Assembly: GCF_000143535.2 (NCBI RefSeq)
Contig: NC_037316.1
Location: forward strand, 1,984,001-2,048,000
Reading direction: 5' to 3'
Source: Botrytis cinerea B05.10
Lineage: Eukaryota; Ascomycota; Leotiomycetes; Helotiales; Sclerotiniaceae
Length of the DNA stretch: 64,000 nucleotides
Shown piece by piece: positions 33,001 to 44,186 of the stretch. Position 1 is the first letter of the stretch. Every line of letters begins with the position of its first letter. The notes under the pieces were generated by a model. The model saw only the letters and a program-made list of their open reading frames with translations. It made no database searches and was not told where the DNA came from. Position numbers and translations under genes: made by a program.

Positions 33001-35347
33001 TACAAAGTCTCATATTTTGCTTCGTTGCGAGATTTCTGACTGAACATAGTGGTTACGAAAAATCCGGCCGATTTCATAGGCAGCCATATAGGACAATCGG
33101 AAGAAAACACAAAGAATATTCTTGCTACTACAATTGGGAAAGTCCTCATCATAGACGAAGCATACATGCTTTATCCTAGCTCCAAGGGTAGTCATGGTGG
33201 ACATGGCGGCTCTGACATCTTTAGAACAGCAGTGATAGACACGATCGTTGCCGAAATACAGAGCGTACCTGGTGATGATCGATGTGTGTTGCTTCTAGGC
33301 TACGAAGACAAAATGAGTGAGATGTTTCAAAATGTGAACCCAGGCTTGACGAGACGTTTCCCTCTTGCAGATGGCTTTCAATTCGCCGACTTCAATGACC
33401 AAGAGCTCGAGGAAATTCTACAACAAAAGCTGAGTGTATATGGGCTCGAAGCAACTCAAAAAGCAGTATCTGTTGCCATAGATTTACTCGCACGAGCCCG
33501 AAACGGGCTTAATTTTGGAAACGGGGGTGATGTGGAGAATTTGATATCCAAGGCAAAGAAAAACTATCTATCTCGACAGTCAAAATTGCCCATTGCTCAA
33601 CGATCGATTGATTTCTTGTTTGAGCCAGAAGACTTTGATCCAGATTTTGATCGAGCATCTGGTGCGGAGACAAATCTAAAAGATCTTTTCAAAGATGTCA
33701 TAGGATGCGATACTATCATTGCGAAGCTGGATGGATATGTGAAAGTGGCAAAAGGCATGAGAAATCTGGGGAAAGATCCTCGGTCACAAATTCCAATGAA
33801 TTTTATATTTAAAGGCCCTCCAGGTATCTAATGCTCTATCAAGATTTTATGCAGCCAGATGTGCTAATGCAAATACCAGGAACTGGGAAGACTACAACAG
33901 CACGAAAAATTGGTCAAGTTTACTACGATTTAGGGTTTCTGTCAGAGGTAAAAGTTGTTGAATGTTCCGCATCAGACCTTGTTGGTCAATATGTTGGGGA
34001 TACTGGCCCCAAAACAATTAAACAACTTGAGCTTGGCCTAGGGAAAGTTCTCTTCATCGACGAAGCATATCGACTTGGGCAAGGACACTTCTCTCAAGAA
34101 GCTATTGATGAATTGGTTGATGTGAGTTGATGTCTCTTCTGACGATTAACCACTCGCGCCATAATGTGGCGTACTTGGCATACTTTGTGGTCTCCTGTTG
34201 CAATTCCAAGCATTGCCATTTATATTTGTGAAGTCAACAGGCTTTCTTTTGTACGATCACTAATTGTCTATTTCTCTAGTCCATGACTAAACCGAAGTTT
34301 TCCGGTAAAATGATTATAATTCTTGCAGGCTACGAAAAAGATATGAATACGCTGCTTACAAAAAATGAAGGCTTGAATAGCCGATTCGCTGATGAGATAA
34401 ACTTTCCGGCTCTTAGCCCCAAAGATTCTCTTCTCGTTCTACAAAATGCCTTGGAAAAGGAAAATATCTCCATCGATGGGTTGAAAGATATAACCGATCA
34501 CCAACCTTTCTTGGAATTGATAGCAGAACTCTCTAAATTGCCTGCTTGGGGCAACGCAAGAGATATGATCACACTCGCTAAGAGCATGACACGTGCATTC
34601 TACCAATCTGCCACGAATACTTCGTCTAATAATCCCAATATCAATCTATCATACGATGATGCCATGGCTTCTATTCAAGCTATGATTAATAGCAAGAAAG
34701 ATAGGGCTTTTGTGCAAGGACAACCAAGGGGTAATTCGTCGAAAAATCTACCAGTCATGAGCAATATTCAACAACCGCCTACACCGCCTTCAACTTCTGT
34801 TAATACTTCTACCTCGACTAAGAATGCATCCAATAAAAAAGATGATGACAAGCCTCCCAAGCCCTTGTTCGAAGATGACGAACTGGATGACGACGATGGT
34901 CGTGATACTGGGGTTTCCGACGCAGTATGGACTCAACTACAGCGGGACAAAAAGGCTGCCGAAAAAGAAGCCCAACGCTACGCCGACGAAATGCGCAAGA
35001 AGCAAGAAGAGATACAAGCACTTCAAGAAGCCGAGCGAAAGGCTAGAGAGGAAATGATGCGAGAAATCCAAGCAAGGAACGAAGCCGAACGTCAAGAGCA
35101 ACTTCGCTTGCGCGAGGAAGCGCGACTTCGTGAATTGAAAGCTAAGGCCGAGAGAGAACGCCTTGAGCAGGAACGAGAACGCATAAGATTGGAAGAGGAA
35201 CAGAGAAGAAAAAAAGAGGCTCAAGCACAGGCAAAATTGAGAAATCTGGGGGTTTGCGTCATGGGGTATCAGTGGATTAAACAAGCTGGTGGGTATAGGT
35301 GTGCCGGGGGAAGCCATTTTGTATCGGACTCTCAATTGGGGATGTGA
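27082..35347 (+). CDS. SF1 helicase-NFX1-triple AAA+ (CbxX) protein
   Basis: Eight exons: 27082-28561, 28747-30186, 30506-30842, 30905-31716, 32055-32957, 33050-33823, 33880-34121 and 34280-35347. All phases agree and the total is 2351 aa. Residues 1-485 are a family-specific N-terminal region. The UPF1/ZNFX1-like SF1 helicase has its Walker A near 491-498 (GPPGTGKS), a DEAD-box-position VEEAGE near 755, GDHKQLRP, KQHRSRPEI, DNYQGEESDIV and LNVLVSRARNALIMIG. An NFX1-like Cys/His-rich region follows (CSDGGCNEPCGALLNC, THHCPSKCHQ), then a coiled coil. Three CbxX/CfxQ-type AAA+ modules have P-loops near 1351, 1630 and 1912, with FIDEAY or IIDEAY Walker B motifs. The C-terminus is a long charged coiled coil ending in a GGYRCAGGSHF motif. 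Related helicases act in RNA surveillance and small-RNA silencing; a role here is inference. Confidence 0.85.
31942..31979. repeat. T20-C-A17 inverted homopolymer
   Basis: Twenty T, one C and seventeen A in a row, inside the 338-nt intron that interrupts the Walker A codon of the first AAA+ module of the helicase gene. The two arms are perfectly complementary and could fold into a hairpin. Confidence 0.95.
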
Positions 35348-36352
35348 GGACATGAATGAGATGGCGGAAGTGAAGCTCTCTTTTCTTAGGCTTGTAGGTT
35401 TTGAATATGGGTTTATCTACTTAAGTACTTGTTGTTTCTTGACTTTCAATTTTAACGGGACATCCGATACCATGTCATCCACCATCCATTTCCACCACAT
35501 GTTTGTTACACGTCGGTTCTCCAAAATTAACACATTGGAAAAGTGATTCTTCTCGTACTATCGAGACCTCTCATGTCAAGTTGTATCAATGTTCCTCGGG
35601 ACACTGCAACGAGACAACATGATGAGCAAAGATACTCATTATGCTATTATACCATCACGCCATCACCCGGAATCCGCCACTCACGCACCTCCCCCTATCA
35701 TCTCATGCTCCTTAACATTCCTCATCTCAATCTCATCTCCCTTTGTATCCCTCATACTTATGGTTTGTGATCCAGATTTAAGTTGTATTGTTCCAACCTC
35801 ACATTTTCCAATACCTTTCTATCTTTTCAGCATTTCCTCACCGTTTCTTCTTATTCCTCAATCACCCATCCCATCTCGCATCTTGCGTCTCCATTAACCC
35901 TAATGACCTACCTTGCATAACACCATACAATCCAAGTTCTATAATATAGCTATTCACGAACCAACTCTTCAATTATCAAGACATTTTAATCGTCTCAGCA
36001 ATCTCCTCAATCACATTCAGTAATTCAAAGAACTCAAGTGTTACGTAAATAAAATACAGTTTCAGATTACTGCTAACTAATTAAACCATCTCAAGTTATA
36101 TGCTGAAGTTCCTCAGCTATCCATGATATATGAAAAGTATCTCTGTTAGATCTGCCATCTTTGATGATGATCCATTAACATGCCAGCTCCCAGAAAGAGC
36201 ATCCACCATTCACTCCCAACGCCTTGAACAGATCTAATATTAACTCCCCAGCAAACACCATTACCCACAAACTAAGCAACCATAGATTTCCGCACCCATC
36301 AAGCATCCCGAAAACTAGATCTGATTCAAGAATCATTGGATAAGATTGCTAT
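35348..36352. other. Convergent spacer, no gene supported
   Basis: 1 kb of 3' flanks between the plus-strand helicase gene and the minus-strand gene at 36353. It is pyrimidine-rich around 35650-35900. Short plus-strand frames there have no motif. Confidence 0.4.
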
Positions 36353-38757
36353 TTATCCATCACTAAGAACAAAAGAGGTTTTAGCACTTCCAGTGTCAGC
36401 AACGGGAGCACGCGAAGCATTCAAGGTATCCAAGCCAACAGAATGAGTAGCGGACGCACGATCGACGAGATCAGTAGTCGCAACGCCACCTTCAGCGGCC
36501 AAAGTACCCGGACGTACCAATTCAACAGGCTTCCGTGTATCAATCACGGATCCATGGGCCTCACTCCATGCCCAAGCAGGCTTTCGGTTTTTGACGACTT
36601 CCTCTTGTTCGTTGGCACCATCAATTTGAGCGTCTCCACGAGAATTAGAACGGCGAGTCCTGATACCACGAGATGTACCGGCAGAAATACTACACCTGCG
36701 ACGCTTATTCTTCCTCATTGGATCATTCCAGTTGTACTTCCTCTTTTCACGAATTGGACCCGAGCAAGTTGCTCTCTTCTTCTTCTTCTTGGATAAAGTA
36801 GATTTACCGGTACCAGACATTTCTACGTCAACGCCAAAGCGACGATCATCATCACTATCCATTCCTAATGGTGATTCAGGATCTTCAGATTCATCGCCAC
36901 GAGCTTCCGCAACATCGAGATGCAATCTCTCCGCAATCCAAGTTGCCCGTTCGGCACGACAGATTGGCGCAGTGTAAGGACAATGATCAAAATGTAGTGG
37001 AGCGCGAAACCCAGAGCCGTATGAATTTGCTCTCGTAGCTTCTTTCTCTGCATCAAGGCGATCTTGTACCTCTCTTTCATGTGGAGTCATGTCTTGGAAG
37101 CCAAAGAAGATATCGTCGGCATCGAAGAGATCTTCAGGTTGGACTGCAGCAACATCGGGGAGCGATTTGTCTTCTCGACGATTGGGGTACGGAAGAGTGC
37201 GGTCGATAATACCAGGAGATTTAATGAGGTAGGATGGGGGTGGAGAGTCGAGATCAGGACCGTAGACTTGATAGGGTTGATATCTAGGAAGATCAGGCGA
37301 AGGGGTTCTTGGGGGGTCGCCGTTGTTGACAGAGGGGCGACGAGGAACGGAGTTGGAGGCACGTGCGTTGATATGATTTGTTGAACGACGACCGGAACGG
37401 GGGGCCTCGGTTTCTCCAAAAGAGCTACCGGATGACTGTTATTTGTTAGTATATGCATTCGATCATAACTACACATGATAGAATGAGATGATCAACTTAC
37501 ACTCAACTCGTTGCCCTCGAAAATTGAATCATCATCTGAATCAGTTAAACGGGTTGCAAGAAATCCAGTAGACTTCCCCATCTTCTTAGGTTCACCATAG
37601 ATTTTCCTACCCACACCAAAATATTCTCCAGCACGAATGGGCTTAACAGACTTGCCGGCAATAGCACGACGCTCTTGTCTCAAGACGTGGCTTGGTCTAA
37701 GATCTTCCTCGTCAGAATCTTGATCTCTATGCAACGGCATGTTGGCAAAGCCTCGAATACCTAATACGCGGCGAGAACCCTTGGATTTATTCTTGGCTTT
37801 ATCGGGTGGCGAGACGAAGAGACCCTCCTCCTCCTCTTCTTCCTCTTCTTCATCAGAGCTAATAGGAGAGGCGCGACGAGAAGAAGCGGGAGAAGAGGTT
37901 TGAGATCGTCTTTGGGTACGCATTCTGGCATTGGCCAAAGCGACAGCAGGCTTTGCGGCTTGTTTGCTTCTAGGAGGTGGAGGACTCATACGACGGGTGT
38001 CCATTGCACGGGCGAAGATTCTCTGAGCGGGAAGGCCAGTTGCTGTCTTCCTGCGTGGGGTTTTGATTAACGGGCCTTCCGCTGGACCAGAAAGGTTGCC
38101 CGCGGAATTAGCCAAGACGTTGGTGGCTGGACGAGCGAGACTAGATGCGTGACGTGGAGGGGGGATAATGGGAGGACCGTTGTTAGATCTTTGAGTGCGA
38201 CTTTGAGGGCTTGCTGCTGCCGGGAAATGAGAAGAGGCGTTGGATGGGGTTGATTTGGCAGCATTTTGTGCGTTCAATTCATTCATTTTTGTATCCTGCG
38301 AACGTTGAATTAGTCTATACTGTTGTAAAAGATGTTCTTGAAGGAGAGAATATGTTGCAAATATCGAAGGCTGTCAAACAAGATCCCTGAAAAACTAATA
38401 AATAAAAGTCGATGAAAGAATAACAGGTCTGCTATTGTCCATAGTCTATTCGATAAACATACAAGATTGAATGTCTGAAATTGATTGAAGAAAGGAATCA
38501 AGAGACAAATGTTTATAAATGCTACATTGATTCAAACAAAAGGAATTGATCAAGCATACCTTGTTTCCTGTAGTATTGGCACTATCCTCTCTCTGTTGCT
38601 GAGTATTTGGTCCTCGGGCACCATCATTAACGTTACCTCGAGTTTCCTCTTCTTGGTTGGGGCGAGCTGGCTGATGAGCAGAAGCGGACTGTCCTACATT
38701 TGCACGACTGTGTGAGTGAGCGGGTTCATCACTACTGTCTTCTTTTATATCATCCAT
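36353..38757 (-). CDS. Disordered basic nuclear-like protein
   Basis: Three exons, 38560-38757, 37501-38295 and 36353-37435, all phase 0, giving 691 aa. Start ATG at 38757 in a strong AAAAATGG context. The protein is almost wholly low-complexity. The N-terminus is Glu/Gln/Asn-rich; a Ser/Pro/Arg-rich central part contains a run of nine Glu after SSDE. A middle block YFGVGRKIYGEPKKMGKS looks ordered. The C-terminal half has PLHFDHCPYTAPICRAE, a run of five Lys and KRKYNWNDPMRKNKRRR, a strong nuclear localisation signal with a conserved look. I do not recognise the family; a chromatin- or RNA-associated role fits the composition but is inference. Its start is only 75 bp from the stop of the C2H2 gene upstream, and an alternative splice could fuse the two. 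Confidence 0.65.
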
Positions 38758-38832
38758 TTTTGTAGTTCAGTATGAACAATAATACAAACAAAAGCAATGA
38801 AGTAAGAAAGTAAATGGAAGTGGTGTCATTGT

Positions 38833-40034
38833 TTAAAAGAAGAAGCAACAATGAGAGTGGGGAGCCGCAAAGAAGTTATCATGTAGTAGAACTGCTGTAT
38901 GATTAAACGAAATTATAAGCTTACCTCCGAGCCGATGGTCATTGACCCCAAATGTAGGAGTGGCAGTATTCTCGGATGACTTTGGACCATGGACAAATTC
39001 AAAATGAGCTGGTTCTGGTATATCACTGTGTGCCTCCTAACAAAGTAGTACAGTTAATAAAAATGCTTGCTTGCTGTACAGAAATGAAAGAGATCTGTAT
39101 GTCATATCAAAGAATGGGAGATCTATGCCTTTATCCCAGGTGAATATCAAGTAGATTGATGAAGATTGCATACCTGCCAATGAGTAATAAGGTCAAACTG
39201 TACTTTGCGACAGACTGTACAGCCAGGTTTGGGACATTTCCAGCCTTTGCTGTTGGGTCTTGCAGGATACTCCGTATGTAACGAGGCTCTCTTTGAAATG
39301 CCATTTCTACTACTCTTCCCGTATGTAGGCGTCTTGAAGGGAGAACTATTCTCAAAAGTGTCTTCGTCCTCGGAGAATTTCGCACGTAATGGATTTTCAT
39401 CAACAACGATCTCATCACCAGTCTCTTCTCCGCTTGAATTTTGTGCAGATGAATCTTCTTTTTTAGATATTCCTGTTGGCCGTTTGCTAGTACGATCTTC
39501 ATATAGGTCAGATTTTGTATGGTTACGCTTTAAGATGTGTTAGTGATCAAGTGTGTTTTCAGTGTGCGAAACGCTGTAATGAACTGTTACCTCTCTGTGA
39601 TCGTACAACTCTTGCTCGGTGGAATACTCATAGGCACAGTGCTTTGCAGTGCAGCGGAATACTCCATGTTCTCTTTGATGCAACTTGAGCCCCCTTTCTT
39701 CAAAAAAAGAAGAATTGCAATCTACCGTAGGACAATTAAACCAGCCACTTTTGTCTCTATGTTTGGAATTGAAGTGACGGGTAACTCCTCTCTTATTTGT
39801 ATATCTTGATAAGCATCCTGGATGAGGACAGATGAATGGCTTTTCGTTATCAGTAAAATGAACTTTATTATGGTTGTCAAGTCCATGCTTGGAAGCGTAG
39901 GATCTGCCACAATCTGGATGCTGACAATGAAAATAACTGACATCAGGTTTTGTTGTTGGCGACGGCGATAGTGAAGCCAGAAAGCTGTCGCTGTTACCCT
40001 CGATAGCATGATCATCATTAGCATTTTCGGCCAT
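38833..40034 (-). CDS. Five-finger C2H2 zinc-finger protein
   Basis: Three exons, 39591-40034, 39174-39527 and 38833-39036, all phase 0, giving 333 aa; start ATG at 40034 (MAENANDDH). It has five C2H2 fingers: FHCQHPDCGRSYASKHGL, FICPHPGCLSRYTNKRGV, FNCPTVDCNSSFFEERGL, FRCTAKHCAYEYSTEQEL and WKCPKPGCTVCRKVQF. Fingers 4 and 5 are each completed across a splice junction (HRE to RNH, HWQ to EAH), which strongly supports both introns. A Ser/Glu-rich linker separates fingers 4 and 5. It is probably a DNA- or RNA-binding nuclear protein; its targets are unknown. The last 30 residues (after GVNDHRLG) read like translated intron, so the true C-terminus may lie in the next gene downstream. Confidence 0.78.
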
Positions 40035-41831
40035 GATGAAATATTTGACGGTTCTTGTTGTGGCAATGTTAAGATTATAGTTCAATGTAAAACGAGATAG
40101 GGTAGGAAGTTGATTTTCCAGTTGCGAGTTAAACTGCTTGATTTAAAGAGAAATTTTGTGTAAGAAAGAACAAATTCAGTGAGCTTCAAAACAAGACGCT
40201 CAAATAGAAGAATATGAATGAACCAGAAGGCAGAAAATAGCAAAAAAGCAGAAGAGTATTCAGCGCAGGAGTCTGTGTGTGCTAGTAGAATGGTTGATAA
40301 TGTGACAATTCAAAGCTTCCAAGTGCGCGAAATGTGGTAAGGCTAGCTGAACAGAAAATAATATGCCTCGCAATCCTATTCAGTGGTTTTTCTTTCGAAG
40401 CGTCGAGTTGTTGTGGAAACTGTGAGTAATTGTGAGAAATCGAATGAAAAAGGGTCCTTCGATTATCCTCAGAGTTTCAATCAATGAATTTTGATAAATC
40501 TCGTCAATAGGCCGTTCAGAAGGAAGTTAGATGGGCCGTACAATCTGTAATCGTGTGTTAGTGGTTGCAATAGAACAGTATCAAACCTCGATCATGGGAA
40601 AAATGTGGAGGGATTTTACCCGAGGGGGTAAATTTTTTTAGAAATTTTGAAAATTACTGACCTTAATAGATCGAGCCCAAGGGCCGAGAAATCTTCGGGT
40701 CAACTCAGTGATTGAATATTGGCAAATTTGATCCGCTGCTATAGCAAGGAATCTAATGGATTATCAGTTGGAGTATCGATGCAACTGTAGAGATCTGGAG
40801 TGATTCAGAGGTAGATCTGCCCAAAATCAGCTGCTATGTAATCGGGCACTGCTGCTAATATCTGTATCAAATACTTTAAGTAGATCCCTCGCAGACGAGA
40901 AAGACCTCAATAGAAGTCTGGAGACAAGAAATAATCGTGAAAAGTTAGATCGAAGTGAAGAACTTAGAATCTCTAAAACTAAGTTTCTCGAGGTGAAATA
41001 GAAAAAATGGTAGAGAGACCAAGGGAAGTCAACACGGACGATCTTTATACTAAAGTGGGATTCAGTTTATAGCTTGGGTGAATCCTGCACAATAGCCTGT
41101 TGAGGAAAAAGGCATTGAGAGTTGAGCACGAGGAAAAGTGTAGTTGGTGAATTTCAGGTTGAGATAGAAATCTCTCTCTCAACAAATTCTGAGTCCTGTT
41201 AATTGTCGTCGTCACAGCTCCCTACGTAGAAGGTACGAGCAAGGGACTATCGGAAGAAAGAAGATATCTACGATTAATGTTCCAGAAGGGAAAGAAGAGA
41301 GGAAGGGTTACGTCCCACCTTAGAGATTCAAGTCTCATTGCCAGACTTGTGAACGTGATATTTTTCCGCTGTATCAGAAGACATTAAAACTGAATAAAAA
41401 TTACTCGAGAAGAATATCCTACTTTAATCAAGAAGAAATGGAGTCAACGAAGATTCATACATTCTCAGGTACTTCTCAAATGGCATACATGTAGAGTTAA
41501 TTGAGTTTCAGTAATAGCCAGATATAAACACACGGGACTGAACTGGCCAGAGACTTTACTGCCGTCTCATTATCACTTTACAAGATATTGGCACAATCGT
41601 CTCACATCAAACAAAGTTATGTAAACATTGTAGAATGTCAATCTGAAATTCTTTCGCTATTCTCATGTAAACTTGAAATCCAGACTCCCCTCCCATAAAT
41701 ATCCCATGATATAGACAATCTTCGTCTCAGTCATTAGTAAAGTATTTCCCAACGCCAAGCCATGCATTATATCCCTCTAAACTCCATCCCGTAGATACAA
41801 ACCAATGCTTATATAAGTAGACGTTGATGGA
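40035..41831. promoter_or_regulatory. Long ORF-free region upstream of C2H2 gene
   Basis: 1.8 kb between the C2H2 start codon and the stop of the nucleoside-transporter gene, both on the minus strand. It has no open frame of even 60 codons on either strand, unusual for this window. It probably holds a long promoter or 5' UTR for the C2H2 gene; a non-coding RNA cannot be excluded. No known motif is recognised. Confidence 0.4.
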
Positions 41832-43300
41832 TTAGGAAATTCCAGCTACAGCAAAGCTGAGTAAAGATCCAGCCATCAAACCTGCAACCAAATTGGTCAT
41901 CATGAACGACCCACTTGCTTCTCGCTCTTCTTCATTAACATAATCAGCAGCTGCCATCATGCAAGAACTGCCGAGCCAGCCATTACTCAATCCGAATCCA
42001 GCCTGAACCACGAGAAGGTAGAATACATCGCTATTGACCTTCGCTCCCTTACCTTCGATGTTACAGAGAAGGTACAAAGGAACAAATCCAATACGAAGGA
42101 TAGAGAATATGAAAAGCGGAATAGGTCGTGCCTTGGCATGAAAAGGTAGAAGTGGAAGCAGACGGCCACAAAGATCGCCGATATTCCAGACCAAAAACCC
42201 TAGAGGAATGAAAGCTTCGGGTTGAAGTATTCGAGGGGCTCCATCGGCAGGCCTTACCGAAACCACCTTTGACGTGAATACCGGGAAGAACATTGTAACA
42301 GTAAAACACATGAATACTCCTCCTGCAAGCCAATGAAGTTTTTTGAATAGTCTAACCATACCGACAACCTCGTGCTTACTGTTTTCGTCAATCTCTTCGT
42401 CACTGTCAGCTGACGACGCCGCGCGACTCTCGAGGACTCGGTTCTGCTTCCGAAGCAAGGGGTAGACAAAGACTAATGTTAGAACACTGATGACTGTAGC
42501 CGTCAAGAAATAGACAAAAGCTGAAGTTGTATTTTCCTTCACGTCTGCAACCTCTGCAGTTACATCAGCCCAATGGTCTGGCGGTGGAACAGCTAAAACA
42601 GTAGCAATTTGTGCAGCTGATGGCAGGACTCCGGCGATCGCCTGTCCCGTCATGATAGCCTGTATATATTCTGGTCGGCCGAAACTTGATGCGAAAGCGA
42701 ATGCCCCATTTTGTAGGAGCCCCGTTGCGCAGGAAGTCGCAAATACCATTATCAATGTGAAAGTTAGATAGCCGCTAGACGAAACATCGCGAAAGTATGA
42801 GGTGGATATCGCAAGAAGCGTAAAGACGACAGTATTGAGGACGAGGGAGGCTATGATTCGCTTTGGGTAGGAGGCGTTCGATTGTAGGTGACTCAGGAGT
42901 AGCATGGAGCCAAGATTCGTAATCGTTCCAACAGATGTAATCGCAGATTGGAAATGTTGAAGAATACTCTCGCTGTCTTGGAATCGGCTCTGAAAGTATG
43001 GCGCGGCTGCTAAGAACATGTTCCTGTCAAGATATCAGCTTCTGCGCTCTCCCGAGACGCCCGTGGAACATACCATGCCCAAAGCATTGCCACTCCGATC
43101 AACATGAAGATTCCATACTCGAACCATGAGAACGGCTCGGTTTCGGCTTGATCTGGTAAGACGAGGACGGGTCTGCGTACATCGTCTTCGTGAATGCTGG
43201 AACTGCTCGAGATAGGTTCATATTCGGGTTCAGGATTAGGATTGTTGAATAACGCTCGCAGACGGTCGACAGCCGTTCGATTATCGATTGAATTACTCAT
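41832..43300 (-). CDS. Equilibrative nucleoside transporter, FUN26-like
   Basis: Two exons, 43074-43300 and 41832-43023, joined in phase 2 by a 50-nt intron, giving 472 aa. The splice rebuilds MLWAWNMFLAAAPYFQSRF, the conserved TM1 end of the SLC29/ENT family. The N-terminal 55 residues are an acidic, Ser-rich cytosolic tail. About eleven hydrophobic segments follow, with the TM4-TM5 part containing FASSFGRPEYIQAIMTGQAIAGVLPS and a large charged loop after TM6 (ESRAASSADSDEEIDENSK). TM10-TM11 include QAGFGLSNGWLGSSCMM and NLVAGLMAGSLLSF. Yeast Fun26 moves nucleosides across the vacuolar membrane; a vacuolar place here is inferred from that family. Confidence 0.9.
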
Positions 43301-44186
43301 TTGAATGATTGTTGAATTGATCGAAGATTAACTAACAATCCAGGCAAAGGCAAGGAGATTGTTCGGAATGAAGTTTATTGAAAGGTGCAAAAATACCAAA
43401 CCTCATCTCATGTTTAATTTTAGACCACCAGGACTTAATGTGATATCGGCGATATCAACACGTGTGATTCACTCGTAAAGTTAATTGTGAAACCTTTGAT
43501 GAATGTTTGCCATGTGCTCACAGTATTGCTCCAAGTATTGAATCCAATAGAGGTGATGATTATCGTAATCTGTCTCGGCAACCTCCGTGCTTCGAGGGTA
43601 ATTCATCCGACTCCCGACTTCCGAACATCAAACTTGTTGATTGTTGAAAATGTATGACAGTTACAAAAGAACGATAATAAAGCCATCACAAGTAACTTCT
43701 TTCACCTGTCAACACGATCTTGAAGGAGGTGGCACTCAAATCATTTGTTTTTATCAAAACTATAAGCATAGGTGGACAACAAGTATCATTTCTCATGATA
43801 CTTTTGATCATCAGTTGAGACAGGCCTGTGTATACGTTACAGTGCTCTAATAACTGTTGGTGCAACGTGCAACCATTATATTACCATTATAGAATTCTTT
43901 CATAGCATAAAATCACTCTCTACTAAATTCTTCACACTTTTCTTGACCAGACTTTCATGGGATATTAGTTCGTCAATACGTACATGTTAGCGCGCGCTCG
44001 CTAGCGTACAAGCGTATTACATATAGCTCTTGTAGCTCCGAACCTAGAATATATACACGCAATACAATATGATCTATTAGACCTATTATCAAGACGTCGT
44101 AATCACCACTGAGGTGATACCAATAGATATCTCTAATCTCCAGCTCTCTCAATTCTTTCTAGACCCCAGCTATCTATTTACCCGTC
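43301..44186. other. Divergent spacer, no gene supported
   Basis: 0.9 kb upstream of both the nucleoside transporter (minus) and the broken GST-fold gene (plus). A plus-strand frame at 43641-43850 has no motif. No repeats are seen. Confidence 0.4.
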
